The notes beneath the pieces were generated by a model. The model was not told where the DNA came from. It ran no database searches and saw only the letters and a list, made by a program, of their open reading frames with translations. From assembly GCA_903909375.1 (NCBI GenBank), contig CAIVVM010000052.1, forward strand, positions 1 to 64,000: DNA of 64,000 nt, read 5' to 3'. Shown piece after piece: positions 8,188 through 17,979 of the stretch. Numbering within the stretch: position 1 is the stretch's first letter; the number at the start of each line of letters is the position of its first letter. This stretch comes from an uncultured Alphaproteobacteria bacterium (lineage in GTDB: Bacteria; Pseudomonadota; Alphaproteobacteria; Caulobacterales; Caulobacteraceae). Made by a program: the position numbers and the translations under genes.

Positions 8188-9258
8188 ATGCGTTTGAAAT
8201 CGCAGTACGTCTTTATCATCGCAGTCGCGCTGATCCTGATCGTCTTCTTTGCGCTGGGATCGCTGTTCAACAATCGCGGGGCCGATCGCGACGCGGCAGC
8301 TGCGAAGCTGGCGCCGGTTGGCCCGCTCAGCGTCCAGGTCAAGACGACGCCGGAGACCGTTCGCAATCTTGAAGTTGTGCTGCGAGGACGCACCGAGGCG
8401 GCTCGCAGCGTAGTGGTCCGCTCGGAGACCGCGGGCGTGGTCGCTGCAGCTCCCGCCACCGAAGGCGGTTTCGTGGCCCGGGGTCAGATCCTGTGCCGGT
8501 TGGCCGTCGACGCACGGCAGGCTTCACTGGACCAGACGCGCGCCGCTCTGAAATCACGCCAGCTTCAGCGGGAAGCCGCAGCCCAGCTGGCCGCGCAGGG
8601 CTATCGCTCCCAGACCCAGGTGCTGGAGGCCCAGGCGAACCTGGATGCGGCCCAGGCCGCTGTGCGCCAGGCCGAGATCGTGCTCAATCAGGTCAATATC
8701 CGCGCGCCGTTCGCCGGCGTGTTCGACCGCCGCGACGCCGAGGTGGGGACCTATCTTGCTCCGGGGCAGGCCTGCGGCTCCATGATCGAACTCAACCCCC
8801 TGCTGATCGTCGGCGACGCGCCCGAGACCGAGGCCGGCAAGCTGCGCGTCGGTGCGTCGGCGAAGGCCAGGCTGGTGTCCGGTCAGATCCTGACGGGGCG
8901 TGTGCGTTACGTGGCCCGGGAGGCCGACCCCCAGACCCGGACCTATCGCGTGGAAATCGTCGCCTCGAACCCCGGCAACAGCATTCGCTCGGGGCTGTCG
9001 TCCGACCTGCGGATCGAGGCCGGCTCCGGCGCCGCCCACATGGTGCCGGTGTCGGCGCTGGTTCTGGATGCGGCCGGGCGTCAGGGCGTCCGGTATGTGG
9101 TCAATACCGACCGGGTGGCGTTTGCGCCGGTGTCGGTCCTCGAGGAGACGCCTGGCGGTGTCTGGGTCAGCGGTCTCAAGGGTTCGGTTCAGATCATCAC
9201 CGTCGGCCAATCGTTTGTTGGCGACGGACAAAAGGTTCGGGTCGCCCAGGCCCGCTAG
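8188..9258 (+). CDS. RND efflux pump periplasmic adaptor (membrane fusion protein)
   Basis: 356 residues: a short cytoplasmic start MRLKSQ, one membrane anchor (about 7-27), then the lipoyl half-motifs around a long alpha-helical hairpin (about 100-165, Ala/Gln/Arg rich), a beta-barrel domain and a membrane-proximal domain. This is the order of HlyD/AcrA-type adaptors that link an inner-membrane RND pump to an outer-membrane channel. It is followed by the pump gene 26 bases later; no outer-membrane factor or regulator gene is adjacent. ATG 8188 gives the anchor directly; the longer open frame adds a charged stretch. Confidence 0.9.
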   Translation: MRLKSQYVFIIAVALILIVFFALGSLFNNRGADRDAAAAKLAPVGPLSVQVKTTPETVRNLEVVLRGRTEAARSVVVRSETAGVVAAAPATEGGFVARGQILCRLAVDARQASLDQTRAALKSRQLQREAAAQLAAQGYRSQTQVLEAQANLDAAQAAVRQAEIVLNQVNIRAPFAGVFDRRDAEVGTYLAPGQACGSMIELNPLLIVGDAPETEAGKLRVGASAKARLVSGQILTGRVRYVAREADPQTRTYRVEIVASNPGNSIRSGLSSDLRIEAGSGAAHMVPVSALVLDAAGRQGVRYVVNTDRVAFAPVSVLEETPGGVWVSGLKGSVQIITVGQSFVGDGQKVRVAQAR

Positions 9259-9284
9259 GGTCTGGCTTCCCCGGGAGACGAGAT

Positions 9285-12200
9285 ATGATCGGCGGCCTCA
9301 TCGACGGAGCCATCAAACGGCGCAAGGTTGTGCTTGGCGTGACTTTGGTCGCGGCGATCTTCGGCTTCTTCGCCTATCTGGCCATGCCGCGCGAGGCGCA
9401 GCCCGATATAGATGTGCCGTACATCATCGTGGTGGTCCCCTTCCCGGGCGTGTCCCCGGAGGACGCCGAACGCCTGTTGCTGAAGCCGATGGAGCTGGAA
9501 CTTCAGACGATCCAGGGCCTCAAGGAGATGAGTTCGGTGGCCCGGCAGAACTCCGCTGTGGTCACGCTTGAGTTCGAGCCCGATATCAAGACGGACCTGG
9601 CCCTGGCCGATGTGCGCGCCCAGATAGATCTGGCGCGCGGCAAGTTCCCGCCCGACGCGGAAGAACCGATCATCCAGAAGGCCAACTTCACCCAGGATGC
9701 GGTGCTCCGCATCATGCTCTTCGGTCCAGCCCCTGAACGTGAGCTGTTTCTGGTCGCGCAACGGCTGAAGGACCGGCTGGAAGCTACCAACGGCGTGCTC
9801 GAGGTCTTCATGGGAGGCGCCCGCGAGGAGTTGCTGGAGGTTACCGTCGATCCTCTGCGGATGGAGGCCTACAACGTCACCACCGGTGAGATCGCCCAGG
9901 TCATCGGCCGGAACAACCAGCTGGTGCCGGCGGGCAATCTGAGATCGGGGACCGGCGAGTTTGCCGTCAAGGTGCCTGGCGTCATCGAGAAGCCGCAGGA
10001 CATCCTGAACCTGCCCATCAAGAAAAACGGCGACCGCCTCATCACCATGGGCGACGTGGCCGAGGTGCGCCGCACCTTCAAGGACCCCACGACCATCAGC
10101 CGCTTCAACGGCCAGCCCGCCTTCTCGATCGAGGTCACCAAGCGCAGCGGCTCCAACATTCTGGAAACCGTAGACGCCGTGAAGAAGGTGGTCGCCGAGG
10201 AACAGAAGAATTGGCCCTCCACGGTCAGGGTGGACTACACCTCCGATGAATCCGACTTCATAGCGCGCACGCTCAATGTCCTTGAAGGCGGCATCCTGTC
10301 GGCCAGTCTGCTGGTGATGATCATCATCGTGGCCAGCCTCGGAATCCGGCAGGGCCTGATCGTGGGGATGGCGATCCCGGCCTGCTTCCTGCTGGCCTTC
10401 CTGATGATCAACGCCATGAGCATCACGCTCAATCAGATGGTGATGTTCGGCATGGTGCTGGCGGTCGGCATCCTCGTCGACGGCGGCATTGTGGTCGTGG
10501 AGTATGCGGATCGGAAGATGGCCGAAGGCATACCAAAGGAAGAGGCCTTTGCCGCAGCCGGGAAGCGGATGTTCTGGCCGGTGGTCAACGGCACCCTGAC
10601 CACGCTCTGCGCCTTCCTGCCGTTCATGTTCTGGAACTCGATCCCCGGCAAGTTCATGAGCTTCCTGCCGCTGACCCTGTTCTTTGTGCTCGGCGCATCC
10701 ATCTTCATCGCCCTGGTCTTTACCCCGGCTCTGGGCTCGCTGTTCGGTCGCAAGACCGCCGTCGACGAGGAACTGCTGGCCGAGATCGTGAAATCGGAAC
10801 AGGGCGACCCGCGACAAATGTCAGGGTTCATGGGCTGGTACGCCAACTTCCTGACGGTGCTGGGGCGTCATCCCACGCGCACCATGGCCGCCGCCTTCGT
10901 CATGGTGTTCGGGATCATCTTCTGGTTCAGCAATACCCAGCATCGCAGCGTGTTCTTCCTGGAGCAGGATCCTGAATCCGTTTCCGTCTACATCAAGGCC
11001 CGCGGCAACCTCTCGCCTGAGGCGCAGGACGCGCTGGTGCGTCAGGTCGAGGACCGAGTCATCGGCACAAAGGGCGTGCGGGCCATCTATGTCCGATCCG
11101 GCGGCTTCATTACCAATGGCGGCCCCCAATCCCCGCCGAACGATACGATCGGTTCGATCGAGGTCGATTTCGAACACTTCGAGGAACGCCTGGCGCTGGG
11201 TCTGCGTGGCGACGACATAGCCAAAAACATCCGGACCCGGATTGGCGATGTGCCCGGCATTCAGGTGGAAGTCCGAAAGCCCGAGGGCGGGCCGCCGACC
11301 GGCAAGGCCCTGCAGGTAGAGCTGCTCAGCAACGATCCCGCCGCGCTGGATCGCGCCGCCGATCTGGTGAAGGCCAAATTCGCAAGTGATCCGCAACTCA
11401 TCGAGCTTGAGGACAACCGCACCTCGCCCGGCATCGAATGGAACCTGACAGTCGACCGCGAGGCGGCAGGGCGCTACGGCGTCGACGTGCTGTCTGTCGG
11501 CCAGACGATCCAGTTCCTCACCGGCGGCGTGTTGATGGGACGGTTCCGGCCGGATGATGCGCAGGACGAGCTGGACATCCGCGTCCGCTTTCCGGCGTCG
11601 GACCGGAACGTCGCTGCTATCGACAAGCTGAAGATCACGACAGCGCAAGGCTCCGTGCCGGCCAGCTATTTTATCAAACGCGTTCCCGCGCAACAGGTGA
11701 CCCAGATTCAGCGGCGGGATGGACAGAGGCAGGTCATCATCCAGGCCAACACCATCCCTGGCGTCGCCGGGAACCTGAAGATCGCGGAGATGAGGCCCTG
11801 GCTTGATAGTGCGCCCATCGACGACGCGGTTACGACCAAATTCGCCGGCGCCGATGAGGAGGGCCAGAAGGCCGCCCAGTTCTTCATGGTGGCCATTGTG
11901 GCGACGATCTTCATGATGTCGGTGATCCTGCTGTGGCAATTCAATAGTTTCTACGGCGTGGTGGTGACGCTTTCGGCGGTGGTGCTGTCGACAGCCGGCG
12001 TGTTGCTGGGGGTGCAGGTCAATTTCGCCAACACCTTCGACTACATCAGCGTGATCATGCTCGGCACCGGCGTGGTGGCCCTTTTCGGGGTCGTGGTCGG
12101 CCACAACATCGTTCTGGTGGACACCTACTATCAACTGAGACGCAGCGGCTATGAGGCCGATGACGCCGCCGTCCGCGCGGCGATCCAGCGGTTCCGCCCG

Positions 12201-12521
12201 GTGCTGCTGACCACCCTCGTCACCGTTGTGGGTCTGTTGCCGCTGATGTTCCAGATCCATCCGGATTTCCGCAGCGCCCATATTGAGTACAAGGCTCCGG
12301 GCTCGGAATGGTGGGTGCAACTCTCTGCAGCCGTTGTCTGGGGCCTGAGTTTCGCCACCCTGCTGACACTGATCCTGACGCCGGTCATGCTGGCGGCGCC
12401 CAAGATCTACTCGGCGCGCCTTGCCTCGCTCCGGAAGCGACTGGTAGGCGGCGCCGGGTCGTCGGCGCGCGGACGGGCCTCAGGTAGTGCTGTTGACGAT
12501 CTGCCCCGCGCTGCGGAGTAG
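9285..12521 (+). CDS. RND efflux transporter, permease subunit
   Basis: 1078-residue inner-membrane proton-driven pump with the RND plan: TM1, large periplasmic loop, TM2-7, second loop, TM8-12. ATG 9285 is preceded by GGGAGACGAG. The TM4 motif reads GILVDGGIVVVEY, with Asp399 kept but Gly where most HAE1 pumps have a second Asp, and the TM10 motif reads GVVVGHNIVLVDTY, with His940 in place of the usual Lys. The proton relay is thus unlike AcrB. It is coupled to the adaptor gene upstream; the substrate is unknown. Confidence 0.92.
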   Translation: MIGGLIDGAIKRRKVVLGVTLVAAIFGFFAYLAMPREAQPDIDVPYIIVVVPFPGVSPEDAERLLLKPMELELQTIQGLKEMSSVARQNSAVVTLEFEPDIKTDLALADVRAQIDLARGKFPPDAEEPIIQKANFTQDAVLRIMLFGPAPERELFLVAQRLKDRLEATNGVLEVFMGGAREELLEVTVDPLRMEAYNVTTGEIAQVIGRNNQLVPAGNLRSGTGEFAVKVPGVIEKPQDILNLPIKKNGDRLITMGDVAEVRRTFKDPTTISRFNGQPAFSIEVTKRSGSNILETVDAVKKVVAEEQKNWPSTVRVDYTSDESDFIARTLNVLEGGILSASLLVMIIIVASLGIRQGLIVGMAIPACFLLAFLMINAMSITLNQMVMFGMVLAVGILVDGGIVVVEYADRKMAEGIPKEEAFAAAGKRMFWPVVNGTLTTLCAFLPFMFWNSIPGKFMSFLPLTLFFVLGASIFIALVFTPALGSLFGRKTAVDEELLAEIVKSEQGDPRQMSGFMGWYANFLTVLGRHPTRTMAAAFVMVFGIIFWFSNTQHRSVFFLEQDPESVSVYIKARGNLSPEAQDALVRQVEDRVIGTKGVRAIYVRSGGFITNGGPQSPPNDTIGSIEVDFEHFEERLALGLRGDDIAKNIRTRIGDVPGIQVEVRKPEGGPPTGKALQVELLSNDPAALDRAADLVKAKFASDPQLIELEDNRTSPGIEWNLTVDREAAGRYGVDVLSVGQTIQFLTGGVLMGRFRPDDAQDELDIRVRFPASDRNVAAIDKLKITTAQGSVPASYFIKRVPAQQVTQIQRRDGQRQVIIQANTIPGVAGNLKIAEMRPWLDSAPIDDAVTTKFAGADEEGQKAAQFFMVAIVATIFMMSVILLWQFNSFYGVVVTLSAVVLSTAGVLLGVQVNFANTFDYISVIMLGTGVVALFGVVVGHNIVLVDTYYQLRRSGYEADDAAVRAAIQRFRPVLLTTLVTVVGLLPLMFQIHPDFRSAHIEYKAPGSEWWVQLSAAVVWGLSFATLLTLILTPVMLAAPKIYSARLASLRKRLVGGAGSSARGRASGSAVDDLPRAAE

Positions 12522-12524
12522 GGT

Positions 12525-13061
12525 TTGAGCGCCCGACTGACGCACCGGATCGCGGGTCTTGCCGATATCCCGGTGTTGACCGTGGTGATGGACGCCGCCA
12601 TCGGGCAGCTTCAAAAGGGATTTCTCGACCCCGCGCAGATCGCATCCAGCCGGATGATCATGGGTCTCGATCGCCAGCTGCTGGTCGATGGAACCTACTT
12701 CATTGTCGAAGCCCAGGGCCATATCGCCGGCTGCGGCGGCTGGAGCCGTCGGGCGACCCTCTACGGCGGCGATCACACCCCGGGCCGCGACGCCGCCCTT
12801 CTTGACCCCGCCGTTGACCCCGCACGGGTGCGGGCCATGTACACCCATCCTGACTTTGCACGTCGCGGCGTTGGACGTTTGATCCTGCGCCTGTGCGAGG
12901 ACGCCGCCCGGACCGAGGGGTTCCAGCGCCTGGAACTGATGGCCACGCTCTCCGGCCGCGCGCTCTACAGCCAGTGCGGCTATACGGACATCGAGGCCAT
13001 CGAGGACGCGCGCGGCGGCGCAGCGGTCCCGCTGGTGCGGATGGGCAAGGCGATCATCTAG
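12525..13061 (+). CDS. GNAT family N-acetyltransferase
   Basis: 178-residue acetyltransferase of the Gcn5-related fold. The acetyl-CoA-binding motif A is MYTHPDFARRGVGRLIL, with the R-R-G-V-G loop at 113-117, followed by the family's C-terminal strand region ALYSQCGY. The TTG start is 3 bases after the stop of the RND pump, with GGAG within the end of the pump gene as ribosome binding site, so it looks co-transcribed with the efflux pair. The acceptor substrate is unknown. Its stop overlaps the convergent ABC transporter by 4 bases. Confidence 0.85.
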   Translation: MSARLTHRIAGLADIPVLTVVMDAAIGQLQKGFLDPAQIASSRMIMGLDRQLLVDGTYFIVEAQGHIAGCGGWSRRATLYGGDHTPGRDAALLDPAVDPARVRAMYTHPDFARRGVGRLILRLCEDAARTEGFQRLELMATLSGRALYSQCGYTDIEAIEDARGGAAVPLVRMGKAII

Positions 13062-14902
13062 CTCTCCCGCGTCTGGCGACGCCAGAGGGCCGCATACTCG
13101 CCGGTCCTGGCCAGCAGTTCCGCATGGGTTCCGCGTTCAACGACACGCCCCCGGCGCAGCACCAGGATCTGGTCGGCGTCGACAATGGTTGAGAGCCGGT
13201 GGGCGATCACCAGCGTGGTGCGGCCGCCCCTGACCCGACGAAGGGTCTCCTGGATCGCCGCCTCGGTGGGCCCGTCCAGGGCGCTGGTCGCTTCATCCAG
13301 GATCAGCATGCGTGGATTGGCCAGCAGCGCGCGGGCGATGCCAACCCGCTGGCGCTCGCCGCCCGAGAGTTTCAGCCCGCGCTCACCCACCTTGGTCGCC
13401 ATGCCATTGGGCAGGCCGTCGATGAAGGGCCCCAGTTCGGCGGCGTCGGCCGCGCCGCGCACCTCCTCCGGTGTGGCGTCGGGTCGGGCGAACCCGATAT
13501 TGGCGAACAGCGTGTCGTTGAACAGCGCTACATCCTGCGGCACCAGCGCCACAGCCCGGCGCAACTCGGCCTGGGCGACATTGCGCATATCCACGCCATC
13601 GATGAGCACGCGACCCTCCTGTGGGTCGAGCAACCGCATCGCCAGACGCACCAGCGTTGTCTTGCCGGCGCCCGATGGGCCAACCAGAGCCACAGTCTGG
13701 CCCGGCCGGGCATCAAAGCTGACGCCCAGCAGGCCGGACGAGCGGGCATCATGACGGAAGCTCACATCCTCGAACGCAATGGCCGCCCCCTGCCCGCTGG
13801 CTGGCGGCAGCGGCGTCGGCGCATCGACGTCGCGAATGTTGGGCGCGATGGCCTGGAGCGCCACCATCTGCTCCATGTCGATCAGGCCCTGGCGGATCTC
13901 GCGATACTGAAAGCCCAGCATGCCGAGCGGCGCGTAGAGACCCGACAGCAGGAAGATCGCCATGGTGATGTCGCCGATGCGAAGGGTCCCGCCTGCGACC
14001 GCCATGCCGGCCATCACCGTCATGGCGCCGAGGCCGATGTTCAGGATCACCGACTGGGCGCCGTTCAGCAGGTTGAGCGAGCCGTTGGCCCTCGAACTGG
14101 CGTCGACATAGTCGGACATGGCGCGGCCATAGGACTCGACCAGCCGTTGTTCGGCGCCGAACGCCTTCAGCGTCTCGTAGTTCATCAGCGCGTCGTTGGA
14201 GAGGCCGGCCGCACGATTCTCGGTCTCATTGAGCTCACGGCGATGCGAAAGGCGCCAGTCTGTGATCTTGAAGGTGATGGCCGCGTACAGCACCAGGGTG
14301 ACAAACGCGGTGAGCGCAAACTTCCAGTCCAGCCGGACCAGCATGACGCCCATGGCCAGGACCAGTTCGACAAAGGTCGGACCCAGGTTGAAAATCAGGC
14401 TGCGGATCAGGAAATCGGTGGACCGCGCGCCGCGATCGATCACGCGCGACAGAGTTCCGGTCTGCTTGGTCTGGTGGAAATCCAGCGAGAGCGACAGCGC
14501 GTGCCCGAAACTCTCGATGGCCGCACGCGCCATGGTGGACTGCGAAACCCGCGTGAAAATGGCGTCGCGGGCATAGGGCGCACAGGCCGCCAGAAGCCGA
14601 AGGGCCGCAAAGGCGATGGCGAACGTGACAAAGGCCGTCCCGACGGTCACAGCCTGCTGTTGCGCCGGACCAAGGCTGTTGATCGCATCGCCCAGCATGA
14701 CCGGAGCGATCACGCCGCAGAGCTTGCCCACAACCACGAGCCCGAGGGCGGCCGCGATCCGCAAATGCAGCTGAGGCGCGCCCGAGCGCATGACCAGAGC
14801 GCCCAGGTCGCGCATGGACGACCAGAAACTGAACCTCGACTGAGGCTCCTCAACTGCGCCCGGACCGCTGAACCGGGCCCGCATGATGTCAGAATGAACC
14901 AA
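13058..14902 (-). CDS. Atm1-like ABC exporter (fused membrane and ATPase domains)
   Basis: 614-residue half-transporter. Six membrane helices (about 45-335) precede an ATPase domain with Walker A GPSGAGKT at 408-415, Q-loop VPQD near 454, signature LSGGE at 512-516 and Walker B MLILDE at 532-537. The segments DFHQTKQTGTLSRVIDRG and NYETLKAFGAEQ in the membrane domain are those of the Atm1/ABCB7/HMT1 group, which exports glutathione-linked compounds and is tied to Fe-S and heavy-metal homeostasis. TTG 14902 is taken because GAAGGG stands at proper distance; ATG 14884 is the alternative. Confidence 0.88.
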   Translation of the reverse strand: MVHSDIMRARFSGPGAVEEPQSRFSFWSSMRDLGALVMRSGAPQLHLRIAAALGLVVVGKLCGVIAPVMLGDAINSLGPAQQQAVTVGTAFVTFAIAFAALRLLAACAPYARDAIFTRVSQSTMARAAIESFGHALSLSLDFHQTKQTGTLSRVIDRGARSTDFLIRSLIFNLGPTFVELVLAMGVMLVRLDWKFALTAFVTLVLYAAITFKITDWRLSHRRELNETENRAAGLSNDALMNYETLKAFGAEQRLVESYGRAMSDYVDASSRANGSLNLLNGAQSVILNIGLGAMTVMAGMAVAGGTLRIGDITMAIFLLSGLYAPLGMLGFQYREIRQGLIDMEQMVALQAIAPNIRDVDAPTPLPPASGQGAAIAFEDVSFRHDARSSGLLGVSFDARPGQTVALVGPSGAGKTTLVRLAMRLLDPQEGRVLIDGVDMRNVAQAELRRAVALVPQDVALFNDTLFANIGFARPDATPEEVRGAADAAELGPFIDGLPNGMATKVGERGLKLSGGERQRVGIARALLANPRMLILDEATSALDGPTEAAIQETLRRVRGGRTTLVIAHRLSTIVDADQILVLRRGRVVERGTHAELLARTGEYAALWRRQTRES

Positions 14903-15045
14903 GGGTCTGCCCTTCGACCGCGAACATTGCGCCAGCGACAGGAACTCTCGACAAAGGCCCGGTTCTCCTTGACCCTTGTGGGGAAATAGTCGTTTTCGGC
15001 GGCCCGGCAGTCTGCGCCGGTTTCCTTATCCGTGGAGTAGTCCTG

Positions 15046-15648
15046 ATGGGGCGCAAGAGCCAGCGTCTGGAATCGACCTGCGTATTCTGCGGGTCATCCG
15101 ACGATGCAGATCCCGAATTCCTGGCGGCGGCGAGCGAACTTGGCCGGCAGCTGGCCGAAGCCCGGATCCGGCTGGTCTATGGTGGCGGCGGTGTCGGCCT
15201 GATGGGCGCCGTGGCGCGTGGCGCCCATGCCGCCCATGGCGAAGTCCTCGGAATCATCCCGACCTTCCTGGTGGCCCAGGAGCGGGCGCTGGAGGTCGTG
15301 GAGCACATCATCGTCGACAACATGCATGAGCGGAAAATGCTCATGTTCCTGCGGTCTGACAGCTTTGTGGTGCTTCCAGGCGGCATCGGCACGCTGGAGG
15401 AAGTTATCGAGCTTCTGTCCTGGCGACGCCTGGAACTGCACGCCAAACCGGTGGTGTTCTACAATCCTCGCGGCTTCTGGGATCCGCTGTTCAAGTTGTT
15501 TCAGCATACCGTCGACGAAAACCTGACGCCGGCAGAATTCATGGACGCCTGGATCTCGGTGGATGCCGTCGATGAAATTGTACCGGCCCTCCTTGGACAA
15601 GGCCTCGAGCCCTTTCCGTCGGAAGCGGCCGTGGGACGGCGGGGCTAG
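15046..15648 (+). CDS. LOG family protein (TIGR00730; nucleoside monophosphate phosphoribohydrolase-like)
   Basis: 200-residue Rossmann-fold protein with the LOG hallmark PGGIGTLEE at 111-119 and the paired Arg/Lys of HERKMLM just before it. Members of this family cleave the N-glycosidic bond of nucleoside 5'-monophosphates (AMP or cytokinin-type). GGAGTAG precedes the ATG. The stop codon TAG marks the edge of a palindromic repeat (15655-15685). Confidence 0.87.
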   Translation: MGRKSQRLESTCVFCGSSDDADPEFLAAASELGRQLAEARIRLVYGGGGVGLMGAVARGAHAAHGEVLGIIPTFLVAQERALEVVEHIIVDNMHERKMLMFLRSDSFVVLPGGIGTLEEVIELLSWRRLELHAKPVVFYNPRGFWDPLFKLFQHTVDENLTPAEFMDAWISVDAVDEIVPALLGQGLEPFPSEAAVGRRG

Positions 15649-15654
15649 ATCACG

Positions 15655-15685
15655 TCGAGATTGGATTGACTCAATCCAATCTCGA
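15655..15685. repeat. Perfect 15-bp inverted repeat
   Basis: Two 15-base arms (TCGAGATTGGATTGA and its complement) around a single C, 6 bases after the LOG gene stop and directly before repeat copy A1. It is followed by five A on the plus strand, so it does not have the shape of an intrinsic terminator for the LOG gene; it looks like a REP-type palindrome. Confidence 0.7.
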
Positions 15686-15692
15686 AAAACAT

Positions 15693-15745
15693 GATCGCCT
15701 TCATAGGTTCAGAGCGGGTTGCGGGCGGAAAACCGGTTCCCGCTT
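15693..15745 (-). repeat. Dispersed repeat family A, copy 1
   Basis: Its reverse complement matches 51005-51056 nearly base for base, including GGGAACCGGTTTTCCGCCCG, then AACCCGC, CTGAAC, TATGA and GCGATC blocks. It is an intergenic repeat between the LOG gene and the 3' end of nadE. Confidence 0.7.
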
Positions 15746-15825
15746 GCCGATGGCCACGCTCTTGCGGCGCGTCTCTGGCGACCCGCCGGAGAGATGCCGG
15801 CACCTGCGTTTCTGGACATGGCGCC

Positions 15826-17871
15826 CTACGGCACATTCGCTTCCAGTTCGTCCAGCCACACCTTCGCAACCCCGTCGCTCGGCGCGCGCCAGTCCCCCCG
15901 CGGCGACAGGGCGCCGCCGGAGATCACCTTGGGCCCATTCGGCATGGCCGAGCGCTTGAACTGGCTGATCTCGAAGAACCGGAACAGGAAGACCCCCAGC
16001 CACTTCTTGATGGTCGCCAGATCGTAGGCGTTGCGGGTGTCGTCCGGGAAGTTCTCCGGCCACTGGCCCTTCGCCACATCGTGCCAGGCGTGCCAGGCCA
16101 GGAACGCCACCTTGGAAGGGCGCAGACCGAAGCGGGTGATATGGAACAGGTTGAAGTCCTGGAGTTCGTAGGGTCCCACCTTGGCCTGGGTGCTCTGGAT
16201 CGCGCCGCTGGCGTCAGCCGGCACCAGTTCCGGCGAGATCTCGGTGCCCAGGATCGACAGCAGGGTTGCGTTCGGGCCCTCGTCAAAGGTCCCGGTCTTT
16301 ACCACCCAGCGGATCAGGTGCTGGATCAGGGTCTTCGCCACGCCGCCGTTGACGTTGTAGTGGCTCATCTGGTCGCCGACGCCATAGGTGCACCAGCCCA
16401 GGGCCAGTTCCGACAGGTCGCCGGTGCCCAGCACGAAGCCGTTCCGCTGATTGGCCAGCCGGAACAGGTAGTCAGTGCGCAGGCCTGCCTGCACGTTTTC
16501 GAAGGTGATGTCATAGACCGGCTCGCCGTCGGCGAACGGGTGGCCGATCTCCTGCAGCATCAGCCGCGCGGTCGGCCGAATGTCGATCTCCTGCCCGGTG
16601 ACGCCCAGGCCGCGCATCAGCGCCCACGCATTGGCCTTGGTCCCCTCGCTGGTAGCGAAGCCCGGCAGGGTGAAGGCCAGGATGTTTTCGCGCGGTAGAC
16701 CCACGGCGTCGAAGGCCTTGGCGGCCACGATCAGGGCGTGGGTGGAGTCGAGTCCGCCGGAGACGCCGATCACCAGATGCTTCGACCTGGTCGCCTGGAT
16801 CCGCTTGGTCAGGCCCTGGACCTGGATGTTGAAGGCCTCGTAGCAGTCCTTGTCCAGCCGGGCCGGATCGTCCGGCACGAAGGGGAACCGGTCGAGCGGG
16901 CGGATCAGGCCGATGTCCTCGAATGTCGGCTGGTGGGCGAAGCCGATGCGTCGGAACGTACGTTCAGGATGCCCGGCTGCAGCAGCCGCGTCATTGAAGG
17001 TCGGCGTGCGCATCCGTTCCAGCCGCAGGCGTTCCACATCGATGTCGGCCATCGCGACCTGTGACGTGGTCGGAAACCGCTCGGTCAGCGCAAGCCGGCG
17101 GCCCAGTTCGTGGATCGAGGCCTGACCATCCCACGCCAGGTCAGTGGTGCTCTCGCCCGGCCCTGCCGCTGAATAGAGATAGGCCGCCATGCAGCGGGTG
17201 GACTGCGAGGCGCACAGCAGTTCGCGGTCGTCGGCCTTGCCCACCACGATGTTGGAGGCCGACAGGTTGCAGAGGATCAGGGCGCCGGCCATGGCCCCGG
17301 AGGTCGACGGCGGCTGCGGCGCCCAGAAGTCCTCACAGATCTCCAGGTGGAACACGAAGTCGGCCAGATCATCCGCGCCGAAGATCAAATCTGTCCCGAA
17401 CGGCACGGTCTGGCCTGCCAGGATCATTTCCAGGCCGGTGACGCCCGCGCCCGGCGCGAACCAGCGTTTCTCGTAGTATTCCCGATAGTTGGGCAGGAAA
17501 CTTTTCGGAACCACACCCAGGATACGGCCCCGTGAAATAGCGACCGCGCAGTTGTAGAGCCGGCTATTGTGGGCCAGCGGCGCACCCACGATCAGTACGG
17601 GTTTCAGGGCGGCGCTGGCGGCTGCAAGCGTGCCGATCTCGGCCTCCACCCGTCGCAGCATCGCATCCTGCAGAAACAGGTCATCAATAGCGTACGCGGA
17701 TATCCCCAGCTCGGGGAACAGCATCAAGTCGCACCCGGCCGCATCCCCCTCCCGCGCCAGCCGCAAGGTCTCGGCCGTGTTGAAACCGGGGTCGCCCGGG
17801 ATCACCGCCGGCGTGCAGACCGCAGACCGCACAAGGCCGTGCGTATGGATCGAATGAAAGGCCTGGGTCAC
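15826..17871 (-). CDS. nadE: Glutamine-dependent NAD(+) synthase
   Basis: 681-residue two-domain enzyme making NAD from deamido-NAD, ATP and glutamine. The N-terminal nitrilase-like glutaminase has its catalytic triad at Glu54 (FPELG), Lys123 (PKSFLPNY) and Cys179 (EICEDFW). The synthetase domain has the pyrophosphate loop SGGLDS at 371-376. Length agrees with the glutamine-dependent class. GTG 17871 is preceded by CCGGAGC. A perfect 17-bp palindrome lies 22 bases upstream, next to a TATATA -10-like sequence, suggesting repressor control. Confidence 0.95.
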   Translation of the reverse strand: MTQAFHSIHTHGLVRSAVCTPAVIPGDPGFNTAETLRLAREGDAAGCDLMLFPELGISAYAIDDLFLQDAMLRRVEAEIGTLAAASAALKPVLIVGAPLAHNSRLYNCAVAISRGRILGVVPKSFLPNYREYYEKRWFAPGAGVTGLEMILAGQTVPFGTDLIFGADDLADFVFHLEICEDFWAPQPPSTSGAMAGALILCNLSASNIVVGKADDRELLCASQSTRCMAAYLYSAAGPGESTTDLAWDGQASIHELGRRLALTERFPTTSQVAMADIDVERLRLERMRTPTFNDAAAAAGHPERTFRRIGFAHQPTFEDIGLIRPLDRFPFVPDDPARLDKDCYEAFNIQVQGLTKRIQATRSKHLVIGVSGGLDSTHALIVAAKAFDAVGLPRENILAFTLPGFATSEGTKANAWALMRGLGVTGQEIDIRPTARLMLQEIGHPFADGEPVYDITFENVQAGLRTDYLFRLANQRNGFVLGTGDLSELALGWCTYGVGDQMSHYNVNGGVAKTLIQHLIRWVVKTGTFDEGPNATLLSILGTEISPELVPADASGAIQSTQAKVGPYELQDFNLFHITRFGLRPSKVAFLAWHAWHDVAKGQWPENFPDDTRNAYDLATIKKWLGVFLFRFFEISQFKRSAMPNGPKVISGGALSPRGDWRAPSDGVAKVWLDELEANVP

Positions 17872-17892
17872 CGTCAGCTCCGGTCCGGAGTA

Positions 17893-17909
17893 ATGCTCAA
17901 TTTGAGCAT
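17893..17909 (-). promoter_or_regulatory. Palindromic candidate operator of nadE
   Basis: ATGCTCAA, central T, TTGAGCAT: a perfect 8-bp inverted repeat. On the minus strand it directly follows TATATA, a plausible -10 element for nadE, so a bound protein would block transcription. A NAD-responsive regulator (for example an NadQ- or NrtR-type protein) is an attractive guess, but no such gene is in the window. Confidence 0.5.
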
Positions 17910-17979
17910 ATATAGTCTGAACGCTTCGTTAGGGCAAAACGACGCGAAATCTGAGGGTTGTGCGACCGGCCCCGGGGGA

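Noticed and set aside
9255..10817. 520-codon minus-strand frame opposite the RND pump, and 499-codon frame 10821-12320
   Set aside because: Both are antisense shadows of the pump gene.
13199..14989. Long plus-strand open frame (596 codons) opposite the ABC exporter
   Set aside because: Perfect ABC motifs are on the minus strand; the plus frame is a GC-rich shadow with His/Arg/Gln-rich nonsense composition.
15655..15685. Palindrome considered as terminator of the LOG gene
   Set aside because: Followed by A residues rather than T on the coding strand; fits a repeat instead.
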